The notes below the pieces were generated by a model. The model saw only the letters and a program-made list of their open reading frames with translations, did no database searches and was not told the DNA's origin. A DNA stretch of 64,000 nt from Amoebidium appalachense (Eukaryota > Ichthyosporea). Positions 1 through 11,862 of this stretch are shown piece by piece (the stretch's first letter is position 1; every line of letters begins with the position of its first letter). The stretch covers positions 7,626,001 through 7,690,000 of the forward strand of contig CAVNZM010000002.1 in the NCBI GenBank assembly GCA_963693365.1. Reading direction: 5' to 3'. The position numbers and the translations under genes were made by a program.

Positions 1-744
1 TATTTGGCACTCTTGGAAAAAAAATACACTTCTAGTTAAAATTAGAAGAATCACCTGCATAATTATAGGCTTTTTGGGCTGACGCATACGTATATACAGC
101 ATAGCATACACATGCCGGTCTGCATGCATATGTACAGATGTCTCAGCTGAGGTAGATGCCGTTGCACGTGGCGTGTGCGCAGTGCGCACACGGTAGCTCA
201 CGCAAGTACCAAGTATACTACAATAGTCAGTGCGTGCTACGAAGTTCGGACCTACTCTTAGGCTACAAATAGTCGTGATAGCAGTGTATGTATGCCCCCG
301 TGTACTATATATGTACCCAGTGTAGCTGCTTCGTGCTAAAAGACTGCCTGCCAATGCACATCGATACCAGAACTGCCGTTACTATATCAAATCAATCACG
401 ATGCCATTTGTCTCGCGACTGTCATGATCACCAAAACAATAAGAAAGAAAGAATAATACTTACTTGAACCACCTCTTGCAAATGCATCACAATCCCTGTT
501 AGCTATAATGTGCTGCACATAGGTAGACGAAAGATTTGTATCCAGCGCTGGGTGACCTCAGTATACGTAGGTATACGTGTAGTTTGACCGTAACCATCAT
601 GATGTAATACTAGTAGGTCAGAGGACAGGTCACTGGGCAGGTGGCACTATTATGACAAAAGACTTAACTTTGATTACTACTGAAGTTTGATAATTTGTTC
701 TATCATACTGGTAATGCCAAGTGCACCGTCACGGTGAATTGAAA
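1..744. other. Upstream intergenic sequence
   Basis: Mixed-composition sequence without long simple repeats. I see no coding stretch with a family signature and no clear regulatory motif. It would hold the promoter of the plus-strand membrane protein gene that starts at 745. Confidence 0.5.
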
Positions 745-1029
745 ATGGAAAACACCATCGACATTTGCACGGGCTGCCGCTCTCTAATAGGAACAGAATG
801 TGTGACCTACGCCGTCCAAATGGGTGCCGTTTACTATGTGGTCAGGGGTATTCTACTGCTTGCTGCCGTGTGCCTGCTAGTGTATGGCATGTACAAACTG
901 TGCTTGTTACTGCGACACACACAAGTGTCTGCTGCCCACAATCTGAATTACACTTGTAGCACTGCAAGGTAGGTGGACGGTGTTCCCCCTTTTTTTTTAA
1001 GTTTTTATAATGAACAAATTGTGGCACGG

Positions 1030-1122
<93 letters not shown>

Positions 1123-1708
1123 CGCACACGCACACACACAAGAACTTCATCGTGACCATAATAGCAGATCACAAAAACTCTCAACTTGCAGGAAGATGAG
1201 ACCAATCTAAAAGGGAGAAAATAAAATAAAAGGAAAGAGGACTGGGCTTCGCTGCAGGGGTGAGGGCCCGGATATTGAGAAATAAGTGGGAAAAACAAAA
1301 AGGTTGCAGAAATTAAACCGGATAGGGAGAAAGAGAGGACAAAAGAAAAGGCCCTCACACATCATATGACACCACAAATTCAGCCCCAAGAAATGTGCTC
1401 GACACCATGTGCACTTGCATAACTCCAAGTACCTCAAGCCATGCAGAAACACTGAGCCAACTTGCACCCTCACCGTCTCCCTATAGCTAAGAAGTTATTG
1501 ATATTAACCGTTGCAAGCAATAATATTTATATTCTATGCCTGCACCAGCGGGGCCCACACCATGTTTGTGGTGCCCACCATCAGCCTGAGGCCAATCAAA
1601 CATTTCCTCCCCTCCCCTCCTCCCCCTTCCACGCACGCCCCCCCCCCCCCCCCCCCCCCCCCCCTTCCCCCCTCCAGAAAAAATATAATGATACAGGGAA
1701 ATGAAATT

Positions 1709-1742
<34 letters not shown>

Positions 1743-3023
1743 TGGGGGGGGATGAAAAAGAAAACCACTCTTCTCTGCTTAAGTTCACATGGTCGGATCT
1801 CGATCTTACGTCACCGTGCATGCAGAAGGGGGCCACGGTATGTGTGTGTGTGTACGTGTGTGGTGGTTTTGGTGGGGGGGGTCGGAAGGGGGGGGGGGGA
1901 GGGGGGTGGGGAGGGAGGGGGGAGGAAAAGGAGGGAGAGGGGGGGAGGGGGGGGGGGGCGGGGAGGGGGGGGTTCTTGTCTAACCCGTGTGCCCAGCACC
2001 CACAGATACCATATTTTCGCAGGCTATTTTTCAGCCTTTGGGACTCTCGTCACCGTGGTGGCAGTTTTAGATCTCGAGAGCATACGGGGTTTTTGACCCC
2101 CCCACAGTGGGTAATTTTCAATTCGTGTGGACACAGTGCACTCGGGTCGGCAGTTGCACTTGTCGGAGCGAATATTCATGAAATTTCATGCTTGGCACGA
2201 CAAAAACCCTTTGCAAATTGGGTGCGAACCGTCTATCTTGCATGTATACCACCGCTCTGGATATCTACTTTGGTACACATCATAGGGGGGTTTATATCGC
2301 CTTCGGTGGACGTCTACACACGAATATTCAGGTATATTTGAGTGCTACTGGTCAACTTCATCATATGTGGGGGTTCAACAGTCTCCCTATACCACATTTT
2401 CCGATACTTCAGGGAGAAGCAAAGACAAACAGCCGCAAGAGAAGTACCCCCCGCCTCAGAGGAATTTGGAGCTTCGCGCGATATGCAAGCCGCCATAGGA
2501 GAAAGCAATATGAATTCGAAACCCCAATGTCCCAGCTCTCAACACAAACCCAATTATCCTGTTGCGGGGTGAGTGAAAACAACCTTCCTCTCACAAGTAC
2601 CCAATTACAAAGCGTCCCTGCAAATTTCCAGGCTCGTCTTTCGAACAACCGCTCCGCAAAATCAGGATATTGTTGATTTTGGCGGCGGTTGGATATTCGG
2701 TGGTTTATTTGATTACGGATGCAAATGTAGTGATGGCTCTTGTAAATTTTCATGAACCCTATACACAGTGCGACCCACTCCCTCGCCTGCCTCGGTTCAT
2801 CATTGGCAGCTTTGTCATGCAGGGGTGGAAACTGCTTGGATTTCTTCTGTTCTTTTATTATTTTGATATATCCGCTGAAAATTCGGCTTCGGGGATCCAT
2901 AGGAGTGCGTGCGAAACACGCCGAAGAACGAAAAAGTACACACCCGACCTGTCAAATATAAATCAATATTGTAGCATAGCCGGTGAAAGTGTAGAGCAGA
3001 ACACATGTACACGAGTTCAGTGA
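745..3023 (+). CDS. Seven-transmembrane receptor-like protein, frame interrupted
   Basis: Three exons are visible: 745-968, 2006-2568 and 2632-3023. The first junction is phase-consistent (AG|GTAGGT to CAG|A, completing an Arg codon). Together the exons give seven hydrophobic helices: one in exon 1 after a short Cys-containing N-terminus, four in exon 2, and two in exon 3. A hydrophilic loop of about 60 residues separates helices 5 and 6, and a polar tail follows helix 7. That is the topology of a GPCR-like protein, but I recognise no class motif, so the ligand and family are unknown. The frame breaks three times: near a T5 run at 2090-2094, at an in-frame TGA (2339-2341), and by one base at the 2568/2632 junction. 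Either the gene is decaying or the assembly has homopolymer errors. The start is the ATG at 745. Confidence 0.5.
1031..1120. repeat. (CA)n microsatellite in intron 1 of the 7TM gene
   Basis: About 45 uninterrupted CA units, shortly downstream of the GTAGGT donor. The rest of the intron holds a C run near 1639-1664, a G run near 1710-1741 and a G-rich stretch at 1876-1972. Confidence 0.95.
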
Positions 3024-4967
3024 AACCGTATTTATATGTCCGTTGTCCAACCAGATTTTCGATGAAAATTCGCCTGAAGGCAACATAACGGTGCAACGTA
3101 CATATTCCAAATAGCCCCGGTGGCCCTGAGAAATCCATTCAGTGTGATGAAGCGTACATACGATTTGGAGAACTTAGAGATAACACAAAAGCACTATAGA
3201 AAAAAGCAAGGGGGAGTATTTTCTGATGGATGTATCGACTGATAAGGGATTGTCTAGTATCATGTATATCAATGCGAGTGTAATAGGTTGCCAGTATTTT
3301 CTAGCATGCAATATGTGACCAGCTGCACATGTGTCAGGAGATCTAGATTTTCAAAGTTGGCGACATTATTGAAGCAATAACTGTAATGCATTGTATGAAG
3401 TTGTAAAACAAAAATAGCCATGCTTGATTATTCCGCAGCTGCAGGGGCAGTGTTATGTCATGATAATCATTATTGTTATCTGGCGGGAAAGAGGGGCGGC
3501 GAGGAAGGGGGAAGAGCACACTGACACATGTCGCCCATCCCCCCCCCCCCCCCCCCTCCCCCCCCACCTTTCTTTTCCTCTCCCCCCCCCCCCCCCCCCC
3601 CCCCCTTCACCCCTCCCCCCTCCCAACTCCCCCTTCCCCCCCCCCCCCCCCTCCCCCCTCCCCCCTCCCCCTTCCCCCCCCCCCCCCCCCCAGCCCCCTG
3701 AGGCTCCTGAGGGCGCTTCGGGTTCGGCTGTTATCCGCTCAATTAATGTCCCCCCTCCCCCCCTCCGGCCCGCCAAATATCGAGCGTAGGTCGACCAGCA
3801 CGTCCGGGGTATCGATTCCGGTCCAGCAACTTAAACATATGATTGATGACTATCGCTAGGAGAGAAATGTGTTGCACTCAGATGTGTACACCAGCCCACT
3901 CAGCTGATTATACTGAGGAAACGGGTTTATATATGATCGGCCCAACATGTGTCACGAATGCAGATGCGGCAACATTGCAACACTGAGGCCTGCACACAGT
4001 ACATCTGAACGTGCACAAGCACTGCACTTAGTAACCACATGGACACAGTCATGCGCGCAGTAATCACGTGGGCACAGGCAAATGCATGGCGATTGCACAC
4101 AAGTATACCCTAGCTGCTAGTCATGACGAAGTCAAAGTATTTCGTAATCTCCCCCCCCCCCCCCCCCCCCCCCCACCCACCCACCCACTCAACAAAGTAC
4201 AAGCCTAAACGGGACTCAATACATATTTAGAGTACGCCAAGGTGGTGTGTGCATGCCTACACACGACCATGGGTGCTGGCGGGTCGTGCGCACAGTAGAC
4301 GTCATAAAAACGATTAACACATCGACTAGGTGGACACGGACAAAACACACTTTCGAGCCTGCACGCACACGCACACACACAGGCATGACACTCAGGCCAC
4401 ACACAGAGGCAAGACACATACACATTTGCACACACACACACACGCCGGGCCATATGCGAACGCATGCCAAGTAGTGCACACACTTACACAATTCACAACA
4501 CACAGTCGGGGTCAACGGTTGCAATCATGACTGTTTTTTGATTATAATGATCACGCACCACAAAAGGGTTAAGGCAAACTACGACAGGCACAGCCTGTTA
4601 CAAACTAAACAGTGGTAGGTGTTAAAGGCATATCGCTTGAAATTCTGCTAAGATACTAATAACGAGGCACCCACACCATCGCGATTTGTTTTGGCGTATA
4701 GTGATGAAGCCAAGTTCATCGCTACATCATACATCCCATATAAACCCCCCATATTTCCCTAAATCACCAGAATCTTCGATATCTGTCATGCACACAGTAG
4801 TTATCAGCTTGCCTACCTTTAGTACATGCTAGCTAGAGCAAACTCTACCCCTCACACATGTTCACAGTGGTACCTCTTGCGCATGTGCACACAGTGATTG
4901 GTACCTCTTGCACTTGTGCGCACAGCGAAGGGCCTCTTGCACATGTGCACACAGCGAACCGTGGGGT
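3024..4967. other. Intergenic sequence between the 7TM and CDK genes
   Basis: The two genes converge here. A C-rich block lies at 3540-3690, a C run at 4150-4173 and CA-rich sequence at 4360-4445. The remainder is ordinary mixed sequence. No coding signature was recognised on either strand. Confidence 0.5.
4868..4959. repeat. Threefold imperfect tandem repeat downstream of CDK
   Basis: Three copies of a roughly 30-bp unit containing CCTCTTGC followed by a CA(T/C)GTGCACACAG-like core, directly after the CDK stop codon in the transcript direction. It probably lies in the 3' UTR. Confidence 0.7.
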
Positions 4968-5891
4968 TTATGCGCCAACCTGTGCGCGAATGTCGTCAAA
5001 GTACGGGTGTTCGAGTGCCCCTCTGGCCGTGATGCGGAACGCAGGGTCTAGAACAAGCATTTTCTGCAAAAGAAAGAAAAATTAGTAAACAAACGAGTAT
5101 TTTCTTTCAGAGTAAGAAAAATGAGTAATAGATATCAACAGGTGTGGTGCAAGGAAGATCCTAATAGAAAGACGAAGCTACGGATCAAAAACTGTGAGCA
5201 CAACTACAATAGTGCCACATGTGAAAGATTTCGCTGCCGAAGTTTGTCTTGTGTGTGCGCACATTCACCACGTGGCACAAATCTATGGTGACTGTATGTG
5301 GTGTGTCCATATGAAGGTGTATGCAAGAGAGCTGTGTCCATGTGGTGACCGTGTATGGGAAAGAGTCCAAAAACGAAACAAAATAACAGTGCCTTGCACA
5401 AAAAGAACGGCCCTTGAGGAGGAGAGCTGGGTGTGGGTGGGTGTATGTATGTGTGTGTGTGGTGGTGGTGGTGGTGGGTGGGTGGGTGGGGGGGGGGGGG
5501 GGGGGGGGGGGGGGGCATACGGCAAGCAGGTCGTATCCTGCCGGGCAGAGGTTAGATACGATGGTGTTGAGGGGCTTGGGACGGTTCTGGGGGAACGAAG
5601 GGTTGAAGTCCGGCAGCTCAGACACACCGGGCCATGTCTCCTCGTTGGGGGTTCCGAGCACCCTGCAGCCACACAAAATGTGAGATGGATGTGTGTGTGT
5701 GTGTGTTGGAAAAAAAAGAGGGGTGGTGGTGGTGGTGGTTGTGGTTGGGGGGGGGGGGGATTCACTTCAGAAAGTATGATATGCAAGTTCACCGACAGGC
5801 AATCCTATGCACACATTTCGCAACCAACACACAGAGTATACGACATAATCCTGATCCCATCCCCGGGGAGGAGGAGGAGGAGGAGGGAGGA

Positions 5892-5938
<47 letters not shown>

Positions 5939-6234
5939 AAAGGGCACGCACGCTAGAACAAGCACGATAGCACGCAACACGGGCACGCGCAAGCCCATGA
6001 TCAGGGGCAGAAGGAAGAATGGCCGAGGCCTATCATGACCATTTGGCCGTAGCCGACAGGTTGCAGATATCCCCCGTTTTCTTTTCAGTGCACCATGCAC
6101 GCACTCGATTCTAAATCACACCTTATGTTTGGCCAAGGTTGGCTTCCTGGATATCGGTGGAGATTCCCCCCCCCCCCCACCACCACCCTCACCCTCACCC
6201 CCCGTTTCTTTCTTCTATCTATCGAGGGTTGTTG

Positions 6235-6290
<56 letters not shown>

Positions 6291-6455
6291 GGGGGGGGGG
6301 GTGGGGGGGGGGGGGGGGGGGGGGGGGAGGGGGGATGCATACTTGAAGACCCTGAAGAGCTGGTCGATCTCGGAGTCACCGGGGAAGAGGGGGCGGCGGT
6401 TAGCAAGCTCGGCAAAGATGCAGCCCACACTCCAGATGTCAACGGGCGTGGAGTA

Positions 6456-6505
<50 letters not shown>

Positions 6506-7072
6506 AGGAATAGAGGATATAAGGTTGGCAGACGGAAAGAGCGAGGGAGAGAGAGAGAGGGAAGGGGGAAAGAGGGTGTGTGTGTGTGTTTTTTTTTTTT
6601 GGGGGGGGGGGAGATTAGGTTGTGTTCTGTAGTACGAGGTACACATTTCCGATGGGCAAAACACCAACAACTTTTTTCTTTGGTGTTAAGTATGTTCTTT
6701 TCCCTTTTTCGTTTTCATCTAAGGGGACGAGGGGGGGGGGGGGGGGGGGGGGGGGGGACTTGACTGCATGGGTTTCGTAGCCTACACAGCTATACTGCCT
6801 AACCTATTTCCTACCACATACCCCCACCCTTATGTTTTATTTCCCAAGCAGAACAGGCAAACAGTTAAACGGACGGAACTGTGGTTTGGTGGTTACAAGA
6901 GGCACAGAGGACGTCTGGCGGATTCTGGTAAAATAATGAAGGATGCGGAAAGGAAAGCCACAAATTGTTTGTGTTTGTAGGTGTAGGTGTGTAGGTGTGT
7001 AAGTGTGTGTGTGTGTTCTCTTCCTTTCTTTCCTTTTCCTTTTCCTTTTCCTTTTCCTTTTCTTCTTCTTCT

Positions 7073-7105
<33 letters not shown>

Positions 7106-7236
7106 GTGGTGGTGGGGGGGGGGGGGGGGGGGGAGGGAGGGGGGCAGGTTGTATTGTGATTACAAAGGATGCAAAAGGTGTAAGATGCGCCGTGCGTGAG
7201 CTCTGACAGAAAGAGAGGGTGGGTGTGGGATCCCCG

Positions 7237-7271
<35 letters not shown>

Positions 7272-7335
7272 TTCAAATCCAGCACTCACTTCTTGCCACC
7301 CAGAAGAATCTCCGGCGCGCGATACCACAAGGTCA

Positions 7336-7375
<40 letters not shown>

Positions 7376-7590
7376 GCGTTACCAAACTCGTAAGCAAATA
7401 AAAAACACGAGAGGAAAGCGAACCGAGAAGGGAGCAAAAGCCGAAAGACTGATATTGGGACAGTAAAGTAAAATGCTACAGAAATCAGCTGTAGGATAGA
7501 AATAAGAGCACAGTGCCAAGCAACAAACGGGGAGGAAAGGGGGGAAAGGGAGGGAGGGAGGGAGAAAGGGAGGGAGGTGGTGGTGGTGGT

Positions 7591-7621
<31 letters not shown>

Positions 7622-7762
7622 GGAAGGGGTTGTTGTTGAGGAGACGCTTTCCACATGTGGTGGAGGTGGCGTGGTGGGGGTGTGATACCATCACTGGTAG
7701 GGCGAGGTGGCCGGTGTGCGAGAGCGTGTGTGTGCATGTGTGATTTGAATGTGTGTGTGTGT

Positions 7763-7798
<36 letters not shown>

Positions 7799-7908
7799 GC
7801 ACCTCGTGGGTGTACTGTGGCAGGGGAATGCCAAAGGCTCTTGCCAGGCCGAAATCGGCAAGCTTCAGGTTGCCCTCTCTGCGCAAATAGGTGTCAGTAC
7901 ATGCTCCC

Positions 7909-7957
<49 letters not shown>

Positions 7958-8382
7958 GGTGGGTGGGTGGGTGGGGGGGGGGGGGGGGGAATGATAGGGA
8001 TAGATGAAGAAATGTCCCGGGGAGTGATCGCATGCCGGAAGAGGTATACGTGTGTGTGTGTGTGTGTGTGTGCATGGCGGGAGGGGGGCGGGGGGTCTGC
8101 TGCTGCTGACAGCATGGTGGATTGGGCGAGACTTTTGAAAGTCACATAAGACAGCACACAAATCAAAAACACCGTGGGTGGATAAGGCGCGACAGGAGAG
8201 CGGGGAAGGGGGCTCTCCATAGGGGGATGTGTTTATGGGTTTGCAATGTAATAGGGTGCATTTAATACATCCACGACGGGCAGGACAGGAAAAGTTGCTG
8301 CACAAAGAGCATTGCACAAGGATTATGCATCATCGTCATTATTGATGGTGGTGGTGGTGGTGGTGGTGGTGGTGGTGGTGGT

Positions 8383-8419
<37 letters not shown>

Positions 8420-8557
8420 GTAACCGGCATTAAATTTCACGAATGCCCAAACTCGAGAAACATAGATGTGCCGCATAGACACATACAACACACAGAAACA
8501 TGACACAAAAGTGTACCGCACAGACCACATAGGTGCCCAATAGCATGAATAATCCGG

Positions 8558-8599
<42 letters not shown>

Positions 8600-10807
8600 T
8601 ATATATTGTACTTATCGAGGAGCAGGTTCTGAGGCTTAAGGTCACGGTGCAGCATACGGCGGGAATGGCAGAAGTGCAGCCCCTGAAGCAGCTGCCACAT
8701 GAAGCTCTAGAACGCACACACTTGTGTAAGTGTGTATGGTCTCTGACGTAATGGCCCTCCCCACCAAGCCAAGACATATACAAAGTCGAAATAAAACAAA
8801 AGAAGAAAGACAGAAAGGAGGAATCGAAAAAGACTGCCCCGCCTTCCCCCCCTTTTCCTACCCCTGTATTTCACACACACAACCCTCATCGACAGCACAC
8901 ACCCTGGACACCTACACACGTCCTATGTATCGGCATTTGTTTCGCAGACACCGGCACCTTTCTGCCTTACGCATTTTTCATCTCCGTATCTCCACGTCCA
9001 GCTTTGTATGCTCCCTTGCCCGAGTCCTAGATATCTGATTCCATTCCCTACACACATTTGCCTACCCTGCCTCTCATATACGCTACCATGCCGATCTATC
9101 CGTCCAAACTGATTGGTTTTCTTGTCGACGGAAGACGTGTGTGTGTTGGGGGGGGGGAGGGGGGTAGGTAGGTAGGCATGTGCATGTGTGGTGTGGCTGT
9201 CTAGTTGTGTGTCATTTTCACCTCGGGCCCCTTTGTGTCCGCCACCCTACACGGCCCACTATCCCACTGTCAGACACCAGCACACCTATGCCCACACCCA
9301 CCCACCTACCCACACACATACGCACACCGACCCAAATACCCACATCCCCACTCGCACCAACCCACCCACACCCATCCACACACACACCTACCCCCCCCCC
9401 CCCACCCCCCACCCACACCAACCCACAAACCTTGACATGTGCGGGGGTGAAGCCGCTGGGGGGTGCGGTGTCGATGTACTTCTTGAGGTCCTGGTCCAGG
9501 TACTCAAACACGAGCAGCAGCCGTGCATTCTCGCACACAACGTCCAGAAGCCTGCACACATGCGCACGTACCACTTGTGAGTGTCTACTCACTGCAGGGA
9601 ATTCTTTCGACTTTCGATACAGCAAAGGGTGCCTTGAAATTCAAAAAGATGGGGGTAGAGGAGGGAGGGGGGAGTAAGCGAAGATGGGGCGGGGCGTGGG
9701 GGAGGGGGAAGGGGGGAGGGAGGAAGAGGTGGCAGGGGTAGGTCTTGCTGGCCAAAGTTAATGACAGGCCATGCTCACCCAGCCCCGTTTTCACCTTCAA
9801 AAGACAAAAGAACATTAATGCTTAGAGGTGACTGTGTAAACACGGACAGGTTTCAACCAGCTACAGAAACAGCAAGCAGGGCAGAGTAGGGCACGTGTGG
9901 GGTGGCAGTGGCACCGATGTGCAAGGGCACCTGCTCGTGCACACGACAGGAAGGAGTGGAAAACAAGCGGGCCTGGGACTATTTTGGTGGCTCGCTTTTG
10001 AGGAGGGGCAAAGCCGCTTGCATGAGAGGATGGCAGGGTAATTCAGGGGAAAGGTACCTTTTCCTCGCAACTAATGTTCTAGGCTACTACTCCTTTGCAA
10101 GATGCATGGAGTCCGCAAACCCCCTCCCCCCCCTTTCCCCCCACACACATACCCAACCCAGAACCCCCAACTCCCACCCCACCCACCATTGCCGAAAAAC
10201 GAGAATTCACGTACTTCACAATGTTTTGATGCTGAAGCTCCATCAGAGCAGACACCTCACGGATGGCAGTGGAGGGAACACCCTCATCGTCTCCTTCGAG
10301 TTTAATCTTCTTAAGAGCAACCGTCTCACCTGTAACCAGCACATAGGTGTTGAGAAGATAATCGGAAAAACGCGTACACGTTGTGAGAGACAGTTATCGA
10401 AAAGTGTAACGAAGATTCGCTCCCTCACAAAGCTGTTCGTTTGCAAAAGTAAAACCGATAAGACTGGGCTTCATGGCCGAAGATTTAACCCTATCAATCT
10501 TTTGGTATGTGTAAAAACGTATCATGTTCTACAAATACTATTGTTGTCTCTGCTGGCCACAACCTACAAGTGCTTGACCACCCCCCAAAAAACTAAGTCT
10601 GTTGCTGTTCGGAGGATCACTATAAGTTCCCTTATCTCCTACCCCCTCCTCCCCCCGCCTCCACTACCCAAAAAACTAGAAGTGTATATCGTGCAAGATT
10701 TCTCTAGAAGGGATAACATGAATCTTACCTGTCTCTTTGTTCTTGGCCTTGTAGACGACACCATAAGTGCCCGACCCCACCTTCTCGAGCTTCCGGTACT
10801 TGTCCAT
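4968..10807 (-). CDS. CDK1: Cyclin-dependent kinase, CDK1/CDK2 type (PSTAIRE)
   Basis: Cell-cycle Ser/Thr kinase that would act with a cyclin. Nine exons: 10729-10807, 10215-10329, 9431-9551, 8612-8706, 7803-7878, 7290-7339, 6343-6456, 5521-5662, 4968-5063. All phases agree and give 295 residues, the usual family length. Visible elements: glycine loop GSGTYG with Thr14/Tyr15 (inhibitory phosphosites in the family), catalytic Lys33, PSTAIRE helix at 45-51, HRDLKPQN with Asp127, DFG Asp145, activation-loop YTHEV with Thr160, LWYRAPE, and the C-lobe STPVDIWS. Residue 12 is Ser where the family usually has Glu. The numbering coincides with CDK2, and orthology to CDK1 versus CDK2 is not separable here. 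The exon 7 acceptor reads CG instead of AG at the edge of a CA repeat. E2F-like sites lie upstream. Confidence 0.95.
5487..5515. repeat. Poly-G tract and TGG repeats beside CDK exon 8
   Basis: Intronic TGTG, TGG and pure G tract on the plus strand (C-rich on the gene's sense strand), directly next to the exon 8 donor. Confidence 0.85.
5899..5936. repeat. Poly-G tract in CDK intron 7
   Basis: An uninterrupted G run preceded by GGA repeats, within the intron between exons 7 and 8. Confidence 0.9.
6276..6334. repeat. G-rich tract in CDK intron 7
   Basis: T and TG runs followed by nearly continuous G up to the exon 7 donor. The intron carries C tracts in the sense direction. Confidence 0.9.
6459..6504. 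repeat. (TG)n array abutting the CDK exon 7 acceptor
   Basis: On the sense strand this is (CA)n running directly into the exon. The expected CAG acceptor is replaced by CG here. Confidence 0.9.
7080..7140. repeat. T tract followed by G tract, CDK intron 6
   Basis: A run of about 30 T, then TGG repeats, then a G run. In the sense direction this is C-run then A-run. Confidence 0.85.
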
Positions 10808-11420
10808 TTTGAAACCTGTGTTTAGTGCAGAAATTGCATCAGAAAAACAGAAATTAAAAACTGCTGTACTATGGCCGTGTGCTTTCGCCCCTTTAAAGCT
10901 TGAAATCAGACCTATGCTAGGTTGTGGGCGTCCCCGGAAAGCTAGCATAACTTTCTCTGCGTGCCTCCTCTCGTTGCACTGAAATAAACACCAGAGCCTC
11001 AAGTAGGCTATTAGTGTTGCCTTCTTCCACAAACTGCATTTACGTAGGCCTACAATTAATCCAAACAAGGGTCTTTACAAAATGAATGTTGTGCTCAAGT
11101 TTTCCCTCTTATATCCCGCGTTTCCTGGGGCAGCTAACTCAACCCAAGTATGAAAGGCGCAGTTCTAGACATCTCACTTCGAGTTTTCAAAGATCTACAA
11201 GCAATAGCAGGAAAAAAAGGATCGGGGTATCACACCTGCGGTAGAAAGAAAGAAAATGTGTTAGTAAATAAAAAACTTGAAGTCACGACTATTCCATGTA
11301 ACATTGGTAAAAAATTGATCACTCGGAAAACGTTATCGCTTCAACAGCACGACTTCTGTGTCTTTTGTCCGAGTCGGGGCCCGGGTCCGGGGGACGGCTC
11401 CGGGCTTGTCTTGAAAATGC

Positions 11421-11460
11421 GCGCCAAAAAATTAAATGCACAGATCGAAATCCCGCCAAA
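11421..11460 (-). promoter_or_regulatory. Pair of E2F-like sites upstream of CDK
   Basis: On the minus strand, positions 11460-11453 read TTTGGCGG (continuing GA) and 11428-11421 read TTTGGCGC. Both match the E2F/DP consensus core. They lie about 615-655 bp before the CDK start codon and in its orientation. E2F control of cell-cycle kinases is established in animals and plants; binding here is inference. Confidence 0.5.
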
Positions 11461-11805
11461 TGACCACCAAGCGAAATGATTGGGTAAGATCGCTTTCTTC
11501 GGCTCTAGATCAATCAGACAGCTTTTTTATTTTTGAGCGAGGAGTGTAAATATTAGCAGCTGACAAAGCCGTTCCCAGGTAACGGTCGCGTTGTGTCTGA
11601 GAACAGATTTCGAAGGAAATATTGAAAGAAACATGAACGACGAAACAATAGAGCAGTCGGTTTCTCTATGGTGATGCAGCAGTATACTTACTACCTAATT
11701 AGTGTGCGTTCGCACAGGAAGGGCGGTCACCCTCTTCAGGTTAGCATTGTGACTTGTACCGTGAGATGGGAGAGGCGGGAGGCCGGGGGGAGGAGCGGAG
11801 GGGAG

Positions 11806-11807
<2 letters not shown>

Positions 11808-11861
<54 letters not shown>
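11808..11861. repeat. 54-nt pure G homopolymer
   Basis: The longest pure G run in the window. It is expected to favour G-quadruplex formation on the plus strand. Confidence 0.95.

Positions 11862-11862
<1 letters not shown>

Noticed and set aside
11150-11479. 109-residue plus-strand open frame
   Set aside because: No recognisable domain; it overlaps the presumed CDK promoter with E2F-like sites.
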